Positions 19,511-29,012 of a DNA stretch of 64,000 nt are shown here, piece after piece. The first letter of the stretch is position 1, and each line of letters begins with the position of its first letter. This stretch comes from Microcoleus vaginatus WJT46-NPBG5. Lineage in GTDB: Bacteria > Cyanobacteriota > Cyanobacteriia > Cyanobacteriales > Oscillatoriaceae. Below the pieces are notes generated by a model. The model saw only the letters and a list, made by a program, of their open reading frames with translations, ran no database searches and was not told the origin of the DNA. The position numbers and the translations under genes were made by a program. The stretch covers positions 26,053 to 90,052 of the forward strand of contig JAHHHM010000028.1 of assembly GCA_019359355.1 (NCBI GenBank), read 5' to 3'.

Positions 19511-20079
19511 TATCAATTTAGCGCACTGGGCCAGACCAGTGCGACCATTGCAGAACATTCGGCTGTAGAAACTCGACCTAGGAAAGTCGCCCTTGGCTGA
19601 ATCTGTAGTAAAAATGGGCAACAACATTGACTGATGCTGCTCAATGTGGCGGCTCTCTTCAATCCCGTTTCTCTCCCTTTGCTGTGGATTTGCATTTTAT
19701 TCAAAGTTCCGCAAGCTTTAGAGTCAGTAAACTTGTCAACCAGAAATCTTGGAGATATAATCTTAAATATTAGTCGCTTTCCAAAAAATTTCCCCTAAAA
19801 AAATAGAATGGCTACAAGAATGTGGCTAGTATGTTGTAAATTTTGATAGAACCCATAAAGACTTATAACAATCTTTGGGAAAAACCAATCGAATCTGCCA
19901 ATTTTAAAGATGTTGTTTAAAACGTCTTTAGGGGGTGCGAGAACAAAACCTGGATATCGAGCGTGCTTTTGAAAACACAAGCGCCGGCAAACCCCACTTT
20001 CTAAACCGGCTGTTAGCGTGGGTTCTGGCAAAATCTAGCACTAGCCGCTGTAGATGGGTTATCTTAGAAAGGAAAGTTT

Positions 20080-20108
20080 GTGCTTGACAATAAATTTATT
20101 TTATGCAC
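20080..20108. promoter_or_regulatory. Palindromic site upstream of panD
   Basis: The 12-bp perfect palindrome AATAAATTTATT (20089-20100) is flanked by outer GTGC (20080-20083) and GCAC (20105-20108), 49 bp before the panD start, with a TTGACA overlapping its left side. This looks like a possible operator over a promoter. No clear -10 box was found, so the assignment is tentative. Confidence 0.3.
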
Positions 20109-20156
20109 GAACGGTAGGGTTGGTTTTTAGCCGAAGGTGACTACTTCGAGATCATC

Positions 20157-20540
20157 ATGCAGCGAACGCTCCTTTTGGCCAAAATTCATCATTGCACACT
20201 CACATCTGCCAATTTAGACTACATCGGCAGTATCAGTATCGATCAAACTTTATTAGATGCAGCCGGCATTTTACCCTACGAGCAGGTGCAAGTGGTTAAC
20301 GTGGCCAACGGGGAGCGGCTAATTACTTATGCAATTGCGGCACCGGCTGATTCAGGGGCGATTGAACTCAATGGGGCGGCGGCGCGTTTGGGGATGAAAG
20401 GCGATCGCCTGATTATTATGACCTACGCGCAATTTACCCCAGAACAACTCAAAGACCATTCGCCCACAGTGGTGCTAGTGGACGAGCGTAACCGATCTGT
20501 AAAAATTAGCCGTTACAATGAACTTCAAATCCAAGGCTAA
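20157..20540 (+). CDS. panD: Aspartate 1-decarboxylase
   Basis: 127 residues. The self-cleavage site is Gly24-Ser25 ([12 protein letters not shown]), which generates the pyruvoyl group; Tyr22 and the later [12 protein letters not shown] segment match the family. It makes beta-alanine from aspartate for pantothenate and coenzyme A. The start [16 protein letters not shown] is the conserved N-terminus. A metallo-beta-lactamase-fold gene begins 23 bp downstream on the same strand, so the two are probably co-transcribed. Confidence 0.96.
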   Translation: MQRTLLLAKIHHCTLTSANLDYIGSISIDQTLLDAAGILPYEQVQVVNVANGERLITYAIAAPADSGAIELNGAAARLGMKGDRLIIMTYAQFTPEQLKDHSPTVVLVDERNRSVKISRYNELQIQG

Positions 20541-20563
20541 CCTAATCTTAAAGATGCCTGAAG

Positions 20564-21463
20564 ATGCTCGATTTTCATCTGTATCCGCAGCCTTTTGATG
20601 GGAAAGCCAGTATGCAAACCAGCCCTTACTCCGATTTTGTAGTCCAGTTCTGGGGTGTGCGAGGCAGTATTGCCACACCCGGTAAAGAAACGGTTCGTTA
20701 TGGTGGCAATACCTCCTGTGTGGAAATGCAGGTGGCAGGTAAACGTCTGATTTTTGATGGCGGCACCGGCTTGCGAGTGTTGGGGAAAACCTTGCTGCCG
20801 CAGATGCCGGTTGAGGCTTATATATTTTTTAGCCACTCTCACTGGGATCACATTCAAGGATTTCCCTTTTTTATCCCCGCCTTTGTTCCAGGCAATTGCT
20901 TCCACATTTACGGCGCAGTCGCCCCCAACGGCGCAACTTTAAAACAGCGTCTATCTGACCAAATGCTCCATCCCAACTTTCCCATTCCGCTTCAGGGGAT
21001 GCGCTCAGAAATGAAGTTTTATAACCTTCATCCTGGGGATGTTGTCACCCTAGACGATATCACAATTGAGACAGCTCACCTCAACCACCCCAGCACTGCG
21101 ATTGGGTATCGCGTGACTTGGCAGGGGCACACCGCCGTTTACTGCACCGATACAGAACATTTTCCAGATCGCTTAGATGAAAATGTTCTGCATTTAGCCC
21201 GTGAAGCCGATTATTTTATTTACGATGCCACCTATACAGACGAAGAGTATCATCACCCGAAAACACCAAAAGTCGGTTGGGGGCACTCAACATGGCAGGT
21301 AGGGGTAGAATTAGCGAAAGCTGCCGGTGTTAAAAATTTGGTGATCTTTCACCATGATCCGGCTCATGATGATGATTTCTTAGATAATATCGAAGCCGAT
21401 GTTAAAGAGGCTTTTCCCAAAGGATTTCTTGCCCGTGAAGGGATGATTCTTCAGGTTATTTAA
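20564..21463 (+). CDS. Metallo-beta-lactamase-fold hydrolase
   Basis: 299 residues. The fold is shown by FSHSHWDHIQGFPFF (HxHxDH zinc motif, about residues 90-95), a later His in ETAHLNHPSTAIGY, the bridging Asp in YDATYTDEEY and HHDPAHDDDF. The N-terminal block FWGVRGSIATPGKETVRYGG is typical of the cyanobacterial and proteobacterial subgroup close to PhnP/RNase Z-like enzymes. The substrate is unknown. An alternative start is Met17 (MQTSPYSDF), which lies right before the conserved fold. It follows panD by 23 bp; no biochemical link between the two is evident. Confidence 0.82.
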   Translation: MLDFHLYPQPFDGKASMQTSPYSDFVVQFWGVRGSIATPGKETVRYGGNTSCVEMQVAGKRLIFDGGTGLRVLGKTLLPQMPVEAYIFFSHSHWDHIQGFPFFIPAFVPGNCFHIYGAVAPNGATLKQRLSDQMLHPNFPIPLQGMRSEMKFYNLHPGDVVTLDDITIETAHLNHPSTAIGYRVTWQGHTAVYCTDTEHFPDRLDENVLHLAREADYFIYDATYTDEEYHHPKTPKVGWGHSTWQVGVELAKAAGVKNLVIFHHDPAHDDDFLDNIEADVKEAFPKGFLAREGMILQVI

Positions 21464-21475
21464 AAAGTCCCCAGA

Positions 21476-21522
21476 GCGGTTGCCCTTTGTCCTTCACTTG
21501 GCCGAGGATAAAAGGCAACCGC
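21476..21522. terminator. Bidirectional terminator between MBL gene and plmA
   Basis: GCGGTTGCC (21476-21484) pairs perfectly with GGCAACCGC (21514-21522), and the stem extends through CTTTGTCC/GGATAAAA with mismatches. It lies in the 77-bp gap between convergent genes. Confidence 0.75.
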
Positions 21523-21540
21523 ATTTAGGAAATAATACAC

Positions 21541-22527
21541 TCAACTTAAACCTAGTTCGCGTTTGAGTAGGCTAATGGATTCTGCCCCGATATAATTCTC
21601 ACAGGGAACTACTTGGGGTGGGCGAATTAGATCGTCTCTAGCCGCCGTAATTGCAGTTTTCACCGCACCGGCACTCGCCTGATCGCAAATAATCGTCCGT
21701 GCCGTGCGAACCAAAGCATTTAATTTGTAGGCGTCGCCGGTTTGAGCCGTCATCACCAGTAGATCGTCTCCTCGCAAGCTGTGAATAATGACTTCAGCCG
21801 CTCGCAAAATACCGGAACTAAGACTAACAATTCCAAAGCAAGTATCTTTGGGAAGACTTCTTACCAAGTGAATTTCTTTGGCATAGTTGTAGATATCAAT
21901 AGGGATAACGCGAACCGATTTAGGAGCCGCCGTAGCTTCTGCTTCGCCAATAAAATAACGGCTTGTTACCACTGTACCTGAGTGAGCTTGATCCAGGGCA
22001 TCACTGAGTTGTTCCATTGGCACCAATTGCACAGGTATGCGAAGCGCCTGCTCCAATTCCTGGGTCATCAACTCTCCCACACCAATATCCTGACCGGGTG
22101 CCGTTACCAGCACTCGCGCACTACAGCGCAGCCGCCAGTCAATTTCTGCAAGAAATAGCTCTCTGGCTTGATTAAGCGAACAACCCTGGTTAAGCAGCTC
22201 GTCAAGACCTTTCTGCACAACTTTGTAAGCTTGGGGATGCTGTTCCAAGATGGGAGATCGCAGACGCGCACCGCTGATTTCGTTACCTTGAGCGCGGACA
22301 TAAATACCAGAACCGGCTTGAGCGTCAACCAGGCCGATATCTTCTAATTGCCGATATACTTTGCTGATGGTGTTGCGGTGGAGGCCGGTCTGCATGGCCA
22401 GTGCTCGCGTACTTGGCAGCCGGTGTCCAGGGGGAAACTGCCTTGAGGCAATCGCAAACCGGATCTGGTTAAATAGCTGAGTTGAGGCGGGAATATCACT
22501 GTCTGGTTGAATGTGAAACTGAACCAT
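21541..22527 (-). CDS. plmA: PlmA-like GntR-family regulator
   Basis: 328 residues. The N-terminal winged helix-turn-helix (about 10-78: QIRFAIASRQFPPGHRLPST through LHRNTISKVYRQLEDIGL) is of GntR type. The long C-terminal domain does not look like the usual FCD, UTRA or aminotransferase effector domains. Length and layout match PlmA, a cyanobacteria-specific GntR subfamily first found through plasmid maintenance in Anabaena and known to interact with PII-PipX. Several Cys residues in the effector part (for example GCSLNQ, RCSAR, DTCFGI) would allow redox sensing, as reported for a relative. It is divergent from the dienelactone hydrolase gene (190 bp), which could be a target, but this is only position-based. 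Confidence 0.78.
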   Translation of the reverse strand: MVQFHIQPDSDIPASTQLFNQIRFAIASRQFPPGHRLPSTRALAMQTGLHRNTISKVYRQLEDIGLVDAQAGSGIYVRAQGNEISGARLRSPILEQHPQAYKVVQKGLDELLNQGCSLNQARELFLAEIDWRLRCSARVLVTAPGQDIGVGELMTQELEQALRIPVQLVPMEQLSDALDQAHSGTVVTSRYFIGEAEATAAPKSVRVIPIDIYNYAKEIHLVRSLPKDTCFGIVSLSSGILRAAEVIIHSLRGDDLLVMTAQTGDAYKLNALVRTARTIICDQASAGAVKTAITAARDDLIRPPQVVPCENYIGAESISLLKRELGLS

Positions 22528-22717
22528 CGCGGAACCTCCGAGGCGCTTAAGGGCAAAAGATTAAGAAAAGAAAGCCGTACATTTCTTTAGATTTTGTAAC
22601 AAACTAAATTTGTCTAAATGTCTGAGTGGCGATGTTTTTTACGATAAACTTTGCCGGTGGACACTAAATGTGACAACCTGGATTGTTGACAGTTCCACAA
22701 CATCAAAGACAATCACG

Positions 22718-23467
22718 ATGGCAAACTTTGAGATTTCTTGCGAACACGTTAAAGTTCCTAATGGAGATTTACAAATTTCCTCATATATAGCCTATCCTGT
22801 CTGCGAAGGGACTTTCCCAGCAATTGTCATCTTGCAAGAAATATTTGGGGTGAATGCCCATATTCGAGAAGTCACAGAACGCATTGCATCTGAAGGCTAT
22901 GTGGCCATTGCACCGGCACTTTACCAGCGTCTTGCTCCAGATTTTGAAATCGGTTACACTGCCGAGGACGTAGCACTGGGCCGGCGCTATAAAGAACAAA
23001 CCCAGGCATCAGAGCTTCTGGGTGATATCCAAGCTGCGATCACCTATCTCAAAAGCCAATCTTTCGTGAAAGGTGATGCCCTTGGCTGCATTGGCTTCTG
23101 CTTTGGGGGTCACGTTGCCTACCTCGCCGCCACTTTGCCAGACATTAAGGCGACTGCTTCATTTTACGGTGCCGGCATCACGACTTGGACTCCGGGCAGC
23201 GGTCAACCTACCCTAGCACGAACTTCTGAGATTGCCGGCACCCTCTACGCCTTCTTTGGCAATCAGGATGGCAGTATTCCCGCACCTGCAGTTGAGCAGA
23301 TCGAGGCAGAACTTCAGAAACATCACATCTCTCATCGCGTCTTCGTTTACGACGGCGCTGAACACGGTTTTTTTTGTGATCGCCGCGCTAGCTACAACCC
23401 TGCTGCCGCTGCTGATGCCTGGATTCAGGTGAAGCAGCTATTTAGCCAAGTTCTGCAAGCGGTTTAA
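22718..23467 (+). CDS. Dienelactone hydrolase family protein
   Basis: 249 residues from the ATG at 22718 (MANFEISCEHVKVPNGD). Upstream in-frame codons to 22610 are not protein-like and would need a TTG start. Alpha/beta-hydrolase fold with the dienelactone hydrolase triad: nucleophile Cys in GCIGFCFGGHVA (about 127), Asp in FGNQDGSIP and His in DGAEHGFF. The N-terminal block FPAIVILQEIFGVNAHIREV is characteristic. The family cleaves dienelactones in aromatic catabolism, but cyanobacterial members usually lack that pathway, so the real substrate is unknown. It is divergent from plmA. Confidence 0.88.
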   Translation: MANFEISCEHVKVPNGDLQISSYIAYPVCEGTFPAIVILQEIFGVNAHIREVTERIASEGYVAIAPALYQRLAPDFEIGYTAEDVALGRRYKEQTQASELLGDIQAAITYLKSQSFVKGDALGCIGFCFGGHVAYLAATLPDIKATASFYGAGITTWTPGSGQPTLARTSEIAGTLYAFFGNQDGSIPAPAVEQIEAELQKHHISHRVFVYDGAEHGFFCDRRASYNPAAAADAWIQVKQLFSQVLQAV

Positions 23468-23783
23468 ATCTGCCGGCTAATCCTGGCGATGGCAGAATCC
23501 TAACCTAACTCGCTCGATTTGATTTTGCTTGATTGATGCAATAAATTTTTGGCCAGTCATTTTTTTGTCCTTCTCTTTTTTAGGCCGGTTTTGATGCAAA
23601 TTCTTGACATAACTGAGCATTTGGCTAAAATTCTGGCATTTTTGTCTTCTTTACCCTTTTTCCTTTCTCTCTGCTGCCGGCTTTAATGTGAATGACGGGT
23701 AATCATTAGGATTTGATGTCACCCGGTTTCCGCTGTTTGCGGTAACTGATGATACAAATTGCTAGAATCTACCCGTATCAGTA

Positions 23784-23892
23784 CCTCCCCGCAGCCGGTT
23801 AAGCTCAGGAGGCTTTCTGTTCCGAAAGATCGCTCATTTCTAACACGATGCCTCCCGCTACTGTTGAGTAAAAGGGAGGGTGCACCCTAGGA
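23784..23892 (+). promoter_or_regulatory. 5' leader of the metalloprotease gene with CCTCC/GGAGG hairpins
   Basis: Two hairpins pair CCTCC with GGAGG (23784-23788 with 23808-23812; CCTCCC at 23851-23856 with GGGAGG at 23874-23879). They are followed by the 12-bp palindrome AGGGTGCACCCT (23877-23888) directly touching the Shine-Dalgarno AGGAG. Either CCTCC could instead cover the Shine-Dalgarno site, so translation control is possible. The upstream part of the spacer (23468-23783) shows no gene. Confidence 0.35.
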
Positions 23893-23900
23893 GATAATTC

Positions 23901-25853
23901 ATGCCCACAGCTGTTCTGTCACCCGTTGAACCACAGATCACAATCAATATTTTTGATGCGGACTTCTACCGTGCTAACTATTCTGACATCGCCGACTTTA
24001 GCGATGAAGCAGCAAGAGAACATTTTGAACAACACGGGTTGGAAGAAGGACGCAGGTTTTCCCCGTTCTTTGATGTCGAATTTTACCGCAGAACTAACGA
24101 AGATTTAGCTAATTTGAGCAACCGGGCATTGGTGGTTCATTTTCAAGATATTGGAATTACAGAAGGACGCGATCCGTCCCCATTCTTTAGTTATGAATAT
24201 TACCAATTTGCTAACCCCGATCTTGTCGAGGCACAGCTAGATGATCAAGCATTGTTTGAACATTATCTAGAAAATGGCGTTAGGGAAGGACGCGTTGCTT
24301 CAACATTATTTGATCCGAATTACTATCGGCAGAATAACCCGGATCTCGTAGAAGCCGGTTTAAACAATCGAGAACTGCTTTTCCACTATGCTAACTATGG
24401 CATAAACGAGGGACGCCGTGCCTCACTGGTATTTGATCCCCAGTATTATTTAAATACCAACCAAGACTTGGCAACCCAAAACTTTAACTTCCGGCAGGCA
24501 TTTGAACACTATGTCCAATACGGGCAAAATGAAAATCGGCAGCCATCGATTTTTTTTGATGCCGAGGCAATCGGGGCATTAATTCTGCCGGATGAAAAGT
24601 GGGACGTACCCAAGGGTGGCACGCTGACTTACAGTTTTGTGACAACTTCGAGCGCTTTTCAATATCCAGGCGAAGAAGGGGCTGTAGGAGAAGTCAATGA
24701 TGCCATTAAAAATAATGTCCGCAAAATCATGCAAGAGTATGATAAAGTTCTTCCCTTCAATGTTGTTGAGGTGCCAGACCGGCCACCCAATGAGGGTCAG
24801 ATCCGAATCATGTTTTCGGATGGGGAGGGGGAACCTAATTTTTATGCCTATGCTTATGGCCCAAATGAAGGAATTGGGGGAGATTTACATTTAAGCCGTG
24901 ATTTTGAAGGCACACCTGAAGCATTTTCTGCCGGCCCTGGATCGTTTGGTTACGAAACATTAGTTCATGAACTTGGTCATGCTTTTGGCTTAAAACATCC
25001 CAATAATTACGAGGAGTCTGCCCTTAACGCTCCGGAAGAGGATGCAGAGGGTGAAGAGGTGGAAGAGATGGACGCGGGTCCCTATCTTTCTTTCCCCAAA
25101 GATAACAACACCAACACGGTGATGAGTTATAACTTTGCCGGCGCTGGCGCAAGTACGCCGATGGCTTATGATAGCCGTGCTTTGCAGTTTATCTATGGGA
25201 TCAGCGATTACAACGCCGGCAATACAACGTATCAGTTTGATAGCAGTACGTTTCTTGGTCTGAAACAAAGTATTTGGGATGCCGGCGGCAACGATACGTT
25301 TAATTTTTCTGCACTGCCGGCAACGGAAAGCTATTTCATTGACATCAATCCGGGAGGGCACAATACAACAACCAGTGCCTTAAACGGTGCAACTTATGTT
25401 GCTTCTAGCGATCCTTCTAGGGCGAATTACCCGACTGATGTTTTTGCCACCACGATTGCCTATGCCGCCATGATTGAAAATGTGGTGGGTTCCGCAGGCA
25501 ATGACTTTATTTATGGCAACGAGGTGGGGAATACAATATCCGGAAACGAAGGCGCTGATCGGCTCACAGGTGCCAGTGGGGCTGATAACCTGACGGGGGG
25601 TGCCGGCACGGATACTTTTGTGTTCGCCAGAGGTGACGGCGGTTTGACTGCCGGTGCGGCTGACACGCTAATAGATTTCAAAGATGGGGAAGATTTATTA
25701 GGTTTAAGTTCGGGGCTGGCTTTTAACAACATTCTGATTGAGGGAGCCGGTGCTGATACATTTATCCGAGTGGCTCAAGATGGCGAATTTTTGGCAAAGC
25801 TGACAGGAATTTCGTTTGAAACAATAACCAGTGCTGATTTCACATTGGTTTAA
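23901..25853 (+). CDS. Serralysin-like RTX metalloprotease with five N-terminal repeats
   Basis: 650 residues. Residues about 17-240 hold five ~45-residue repeats of the form F-D-x-x-Y-Y-x-x-N-x-D-L...H-Y-x-x-x-G-x-x-E-G-R, known from secreted and calcium-binding proteins. A peptidase M10-like domain follows: HELGHAFGLKHP (HExxHxxGxxH zinc site, about 356-367) and Met-turn VMSYN near 408. The C-terminus has RTX nonapeptides (GSAGNDFIYGN, GADNLTGGAG; about 525-575) and a final domain usual for type I secreted substrates. No signal peptide, which fits type I export. AGGAG precedes the ATG by 8 bases. No ABC exporter genes are in the window. Confidence 0.88.
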   Translation: MPTAVLSPVEPQITINIFDADFYRANYSDIADFSDEAAREHFEQHGLEEGRRFSPFFDVEFYRRTNEDLANLSNRALVVHFQDIGITEGRDPSPFFSYEYYQFANPDLVEAQLDDQALFEHYLENGVREGRVASTLFDPNYYRQNNPDLVEAGLNNRELLFHYANYGINEGRRASLVFDPQYYLNTNQDLATQNFNFRQAFEHYVQYGQNENRQPSIFFDAEAIGALILPDEKWDVPKGGTLTYSFVTTSSAFQYPGEEGAVGEVNDAIKNNVRKIMQEYDKVLPFNVVEVPDRPPNEGQIRIMFSDGEGEPNFYAYAYGPNEGIGGDLHLSRDFEGTPEAFSAGPGSFGYETLVHELGHAFGLKHPNNYEESALNAPEEDAEGEEVEEMDAGPYLSFPKDNNTNTVMSYNFAGAGASTPMAYDSRALQFIYGISDYNAGNTTYQFDSSTFLGLKQSIWDAGGNDTFNFSALPATESYFIDINPGGHNTTTSALNGATYVASSDPSRANYPTDVFATTIAYAAMIENVVGSAGNDFIYGNEVGNTISGNEGADRLTGASGADNLTGGAGTDTFVFARGDGGLTAGAADTLIDFKDGEDLLGLSSGLAFNNILIEGAGADTFIRVAQDGEFLAKLTGISFETITSADFTLV

Positions 25854-25860
25854 CCGGCCA

Positions 25861-25900
25861 AAATTAATAATTAAACATTCAGGCGTTTAATTGTTAATTT
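25861..25900 (+). terminator. Terminator hairpin after the metalloprotease gene
   Basis: 16-bp stem (AAATTAATAATTAAAC, 25861-25876, against 25885-25900) with one G-T pair and an 8-base loop, 7 bp after the stop. AT-rich but long; the right arm ends in T-rich sequence. Confidence 0.6.
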
Positions 25901-26118
25901 ATGTGCCGGTGTCGCCTCTGTTAGCCCAAGCATTCCCGATGGCGCGAGTTTTACCTAGATCGCTGCCTATTTTGAATCAGTGGAGAATTGGCTATAGTGA
26001 GTAAGCCAAGGTTTGCTCCTAACGTCAGCCGCCGACTTTCCCTTCCCAAAGGCAACACAGCCGGCACAGTTGGGGTAAGCAACCTCACTTAATCTCTGTT
26101 TCCTTGCTTTGAACTGTC

Positions 26119-27054
26119 ATGAATCCAGAATCGCTCCGTTCTCAAGCGGCAAACGCGTCCTTCTCGATGGACGATTTTGCCAAAGCCCTCGAACAACACG
26201 ACTACGAGTTTCCAAAGGGAAAGGTGGTACGCGGCAAGCCGTTTGAATACGACCCGGAGGGCGCGTATGTTGATATCGGTGGCAAATCACCGGCATTTCT
26301 CCCCATCACAGAGGCTTCCTTGAGACGGGTTACGAATTTGTCTGAAGTGCTGCCGTTGCAGGAAGAACGGGACTTCCTGATCATCCGAGAGCAAAATTCT
26401 GATGGCCAAGTAACGCTTTCTCTGCGGCAGCTTGAACTGCAAAAAGTTTGGGAAGAGCTGCTTCAGGTGCAGGAAAGTGGCCAATCCGTGCAGGCACGTG
26501 TCACCGGCACCAATAAGGGAGGCGTCACAGTGGATGTGCGAGGTTTGCGGGGGTTTATTCCGCGTTCGCATTTAGTGGCGCGAGACAATTTAGAGGAATT
26601 GATTGGGCAACGCCTGACAGCCAACTTTTTAGAAATCAATCAAGACACGAATAAATTGGTGCTATCTCAGCGCTTAATAGCTCAAGCAAATCGCGTTAGC
26701 CAGTTGTCAGTTGGTGAGCTGGTTGAAGGTGAAATTGTTAGCATTAAGCCCTTTGGAGTGTTTGTCAGTTTAGATGGCGTTACTGCCTTACTGCACATCA
26801 AGCAGGTGAGCCAAACCTATATTTCCTCGCTTCCAGATGTGTTTAAGCTGGGTCAGCCGATCAAAGCTGTGATCATTGAGCTAGATGAATGGAAAGGCCG
26901 AATTTCCCTCTCTACCCGTGTTTTGGAAAATTACCCCGGAGAGATGCTGGAGAAAATGCCGGAAGTGATGGCAGATGCTGAGCAGCGGGCAAAGAAAGTC
27001 GGCAAGAAAGACACTGAGCCGGCAAAGCCGGTGGCCAAGGTTCAAGAAAGCTAA
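26119..27054 (+). CDS. rpsA: Ribosomal protein S1 homologue (Rps1b-like), three S1 domains
   Basis: 311 residues with three S1 RNA-binding domains: about 32-105 (GKVVRGKPFEYDPEGAYVDI), 115-185 (ARVTGTNKGGVTVDVRGLRG, FIPRSHL) and 198-270 (GEIVSIKPFGVFVSLDGVTA). The C-terminal tail is Lys/Glu-rich. Cyanobacteria carry two short S1-like genes; this length and the MNPESLRSQ start resemble the Rps1b type, which binds RNA but may not be a stable ribosome component. The symbol is therefore approximate. Terminator-like hairpins follow. The gene stands alone. Confidence 0.8.
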   Translation: MNPESLRSQAANASFSMDDFAKALEQHDYEFPKGKVVRGKPFEYDPEGAYVDIGGKSPAFLPITEASLRRVTNLSEVLPLQEERDFLIIREQNSDGQVTLSLRQLELQKVWEELLQVQESGQSVQARVTGTNKGGVTVDVRGLRGFIPRSHLVARDNLEELIGQRLTANFLEINQDTNKLVLSQRLIAQANRVSQLSVGELVEGEIVSIKPFGVFVSLDGVTALLHIKQVSQTYISSLPDVFKLGQPIKAVIIELDEWKGRISLSTRVLENYPGEMLEKMPEVMADAEQRAKKVGKKDTEPAKPVAKVQES

Positions 27055-27087
27055 TATGCAATTAAACAGCATATTAGTCTAGCAAAA

Positions 27088-27138
27088 TCACACAAAGGCA
27101 AAAGGCAAACAAATCGTTTGACCTTTGCCTTTTGAGTG
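27088..27138 (+). terminator. Terminator after the S1 gene
   Basis: AAAGGCAAA and CAAAC (27094-27110) pair with GTTTG and TTTGCCTTT (27116-27132) across three mismatches, with an outer CACA/TGTG pair. A smaller hairpin TAATATGC/GCATATTA begins at the stop codon itself. Confidence 0.55.
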
Positions 27139-27251
27139 TGGTTTCATTGGTTTAATTATCCATTAATACAGAGCGAGTGTCGGCTTTATCTTCCAAGTAA
27201 AAGATTTTAAAAGCCGTTAAAGTATCGGCATTTATGTTAAGCGTAGTTAGG

Positions 27252-27482
27252 TTAAATTTTATTACTTATATTACGAGTATCGACCCGAAATAACAGACAC
27301 ACCGACACTAAAACCCAGCCCCAAACCATCCGCTCATTCCCCCAAAGATCGCACATAGGCAAGCGTCCCACCGGCGCATATTGAGTAAAACTTAAGTCTT
27401 CTACGAAGGTCCTTCCAAAATCTCCTTCGCCTAAGTAATTAATAATTTTGTAACGTCCGCCTAATGTATTTCTTAGCGTCAA
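27252..27482 (-). pseudogene. Remnant of a serine/threonine protein kinase gene
   Basis: From a TTG at 27482 the minus strand reads MTLRNTLGGRYKIINYLGEG then DFGRTFVED, which is the N-terminus of cyanobacterial Hanks-type kinases including the Gly-rich loop GEGDFG. After about 30 residues the similarity stops: no VAIK lysine, no HRD and no DFG follow, and the remaining residues look random up to a stop. Only the first subdomain survives, so the product would have no kinase activity. The rest of the 636-bp spacer (27055-27690) contains no gene. Confidence 0.6.
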
Positions 27483-27690
27483 ATTCAGGCAACCTAGTTG
27501 ATTCCGCTTGTCGAATCGCGTGTTGATCTCAATCTTGGCCTAAAACTCTAAGCCGGCTTGGTTCGTGAGAACAACAAAATTTGGAGTAAAATTGCTTACT
27601 TCCTGCCTTCACTCAACTTTGTCAACCAAACCGGCACCTTCTGTGGCAACCTGATAAACAGAGAGGATCGCCGCAATTAACGATAGCTTT

Positions 27691-28917
27691 ATGCAAACTC
27701 TGCCCACTTTAACAACTTCTAACGCCTCTACCAGTCAATTCTCTACCGATACCACCATCCACCGACGCAAAACACGCCCTGTTAAGGTGGGCAATGTCAC
27801 CATCGGCGGCGGCTACCCTGTGGTAGTGCAGTCGATGATTAATGAAGACACGCTTGATATTGACGGATCGGTTGCCGGCATTCGGCGCTTGCACGAAATT
27901 GGCTGTGAGATCGTGCGCGTTACCGTGCCCAGTATGGCGCACGCCAAAGCCCTGGCGGAAATTAAGCAAAAACTGATTGAAACTTACCAGCAAGTCCCCC
28001 TAGTCGCCGACGTGCATCACAACGGCATGAAGATCGCCTTGGAAGTGGCAAAGCACGTGGATAAGGTGCGGATCAATCCGGGGCTATATGTGTTTGAAAA
28101 GCCCAAAGCTGACAGAACCGAATACAGCCAAACTGAATTTGATGAAATAGGGGAAAAAATACGCGAAACGCTAAAACCTTTAGTGGTTTCTCTTCGCGAT
28201 CAAGGAAAAGCAATGAGAATCGGGGTCAATCACGGTTCTCTGGGTGAACGGATGCTGTTTACCTACGGTGATACGCCAGAAGGCATGGTGGAATCTGCTT
28301 TAGAATTCATCCGCATCTGTGAGTCGTTAGATTTCCGCAATATCGTGATTTCGATGAAGGCGTCGCGGGTGCCGGTGATGTTAGCTGCCTACCGGCTAAT
28401 GGCACAGCGCATGGATGGCTTGGGTATGGATTATCCCCTGCATTTGGGCGTTACAGAAGCCGGTGATGGGGAATACGGGCGGATTAAGTCAACTGCCGGC
28501 ATTGCCACCCTGTTAGCCGATGGCATAGGAGATACGATTCGCGTCTCCCTCACGGAAGCCCCAGAAAAAGAAATTCCCGTTTGCTACAGCATTCTGCAAG
28601 CGCTGGGTTTGCGGAAAACAATGGTGGAGTATGTTGCCTGTCCTTCTTGTGGTCGCACTTTGTTTAATTTAGAAGAAGTGCTGCATAAAGTGCGCGAAGC
28701 AACTAAACATCTCACCGGTCTGGATATTGCAGTCATGGGCTGTATTGTCAATGGCCCAGGAGAAATGGCGGATGCTGACTATGGCTATGTCGGAAAACAA
28801 GCCGGCTACATTTCTTTATATCGCGGGCGGGAAGAAATCAAAAAAGTCCCAGAAGATCGGGGAGTTGAGGAGTTAATTAATTTAATCAAAACCGATGGCC
28901 GTTGGGTTGATCCCTAA
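27691..28917 (+). CDS. ispG: 4-hydroxy-3-methylbut-2-enyl diphosphate synthase
   Basis: 408 residues. TIM-barrel part with [20 protein letters not shown] and KVRINPGLY, and C-terminal 4Fe-4S part with [11 protein letters not shown] and [20 protein letters not shown] (three Cys ligands at about 317, 320 and 351). It carries out the penultimate MEP-pathway step, converting MEcPP to HMBPP, which feeds carotenoids, phytol and quinones. Cyanobacterial IspG takes electrons from ferredoxin. The N-terminal 25 residues are a variable Thr/Ser leader. The processing protease gene follows in the same direction after 95 bp. Confidence 0.97.
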   Translation: MQTLPTLTTSNASTSQFSTDTTIHRRKTRPVKVGNVTIGGGYPVVVQSMINEDTLDIDGSVAGIRRLHEIGCEIVRVTVPSMAHAKALAEIKQKLIETYQQVPLVADVHHNGMKIALEVAKHVDKVRINPGLYVFEKPKADRTEYSQTEFDEIGEKIRETLKPLVVSLRDQGKAMRIGVNHGSLGERMLFTYGDTPEGMVESALEFIRICESLDFRNIVISMKASRVPVMLAAYRLMAQRMDGLGMDYPLHLGVTEAGDGEYGRIKSTAGIATLLADGIGDTIRVSLTEAPEKEIPVCYSILQALGLRKTMVEYVACPSCGRTLFNLEEVLHKVREATKHLTGLDIAVMGCIVNGPGEMADADYGYVGKQAGYISLYRGREEIKKVPEDRGVEELINLIKTDGRWVDP

Positions 28918-29012
28918 AAATTTCTCCAAAATGACTTAACTGGCGAGGGTTGACAGATGTGTTGAACACGTCCTCCCATTGCCTGTGTTAGAGTGAGCGA
29001 AATGCCATTGCA

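Noticed and set aside
22610..22717. N-terminal extension of the dienelactone hydrolase from a TTG
   Set aside because: Residues are not family-like and the ATG at 22718 gives the conserved N-terminus.
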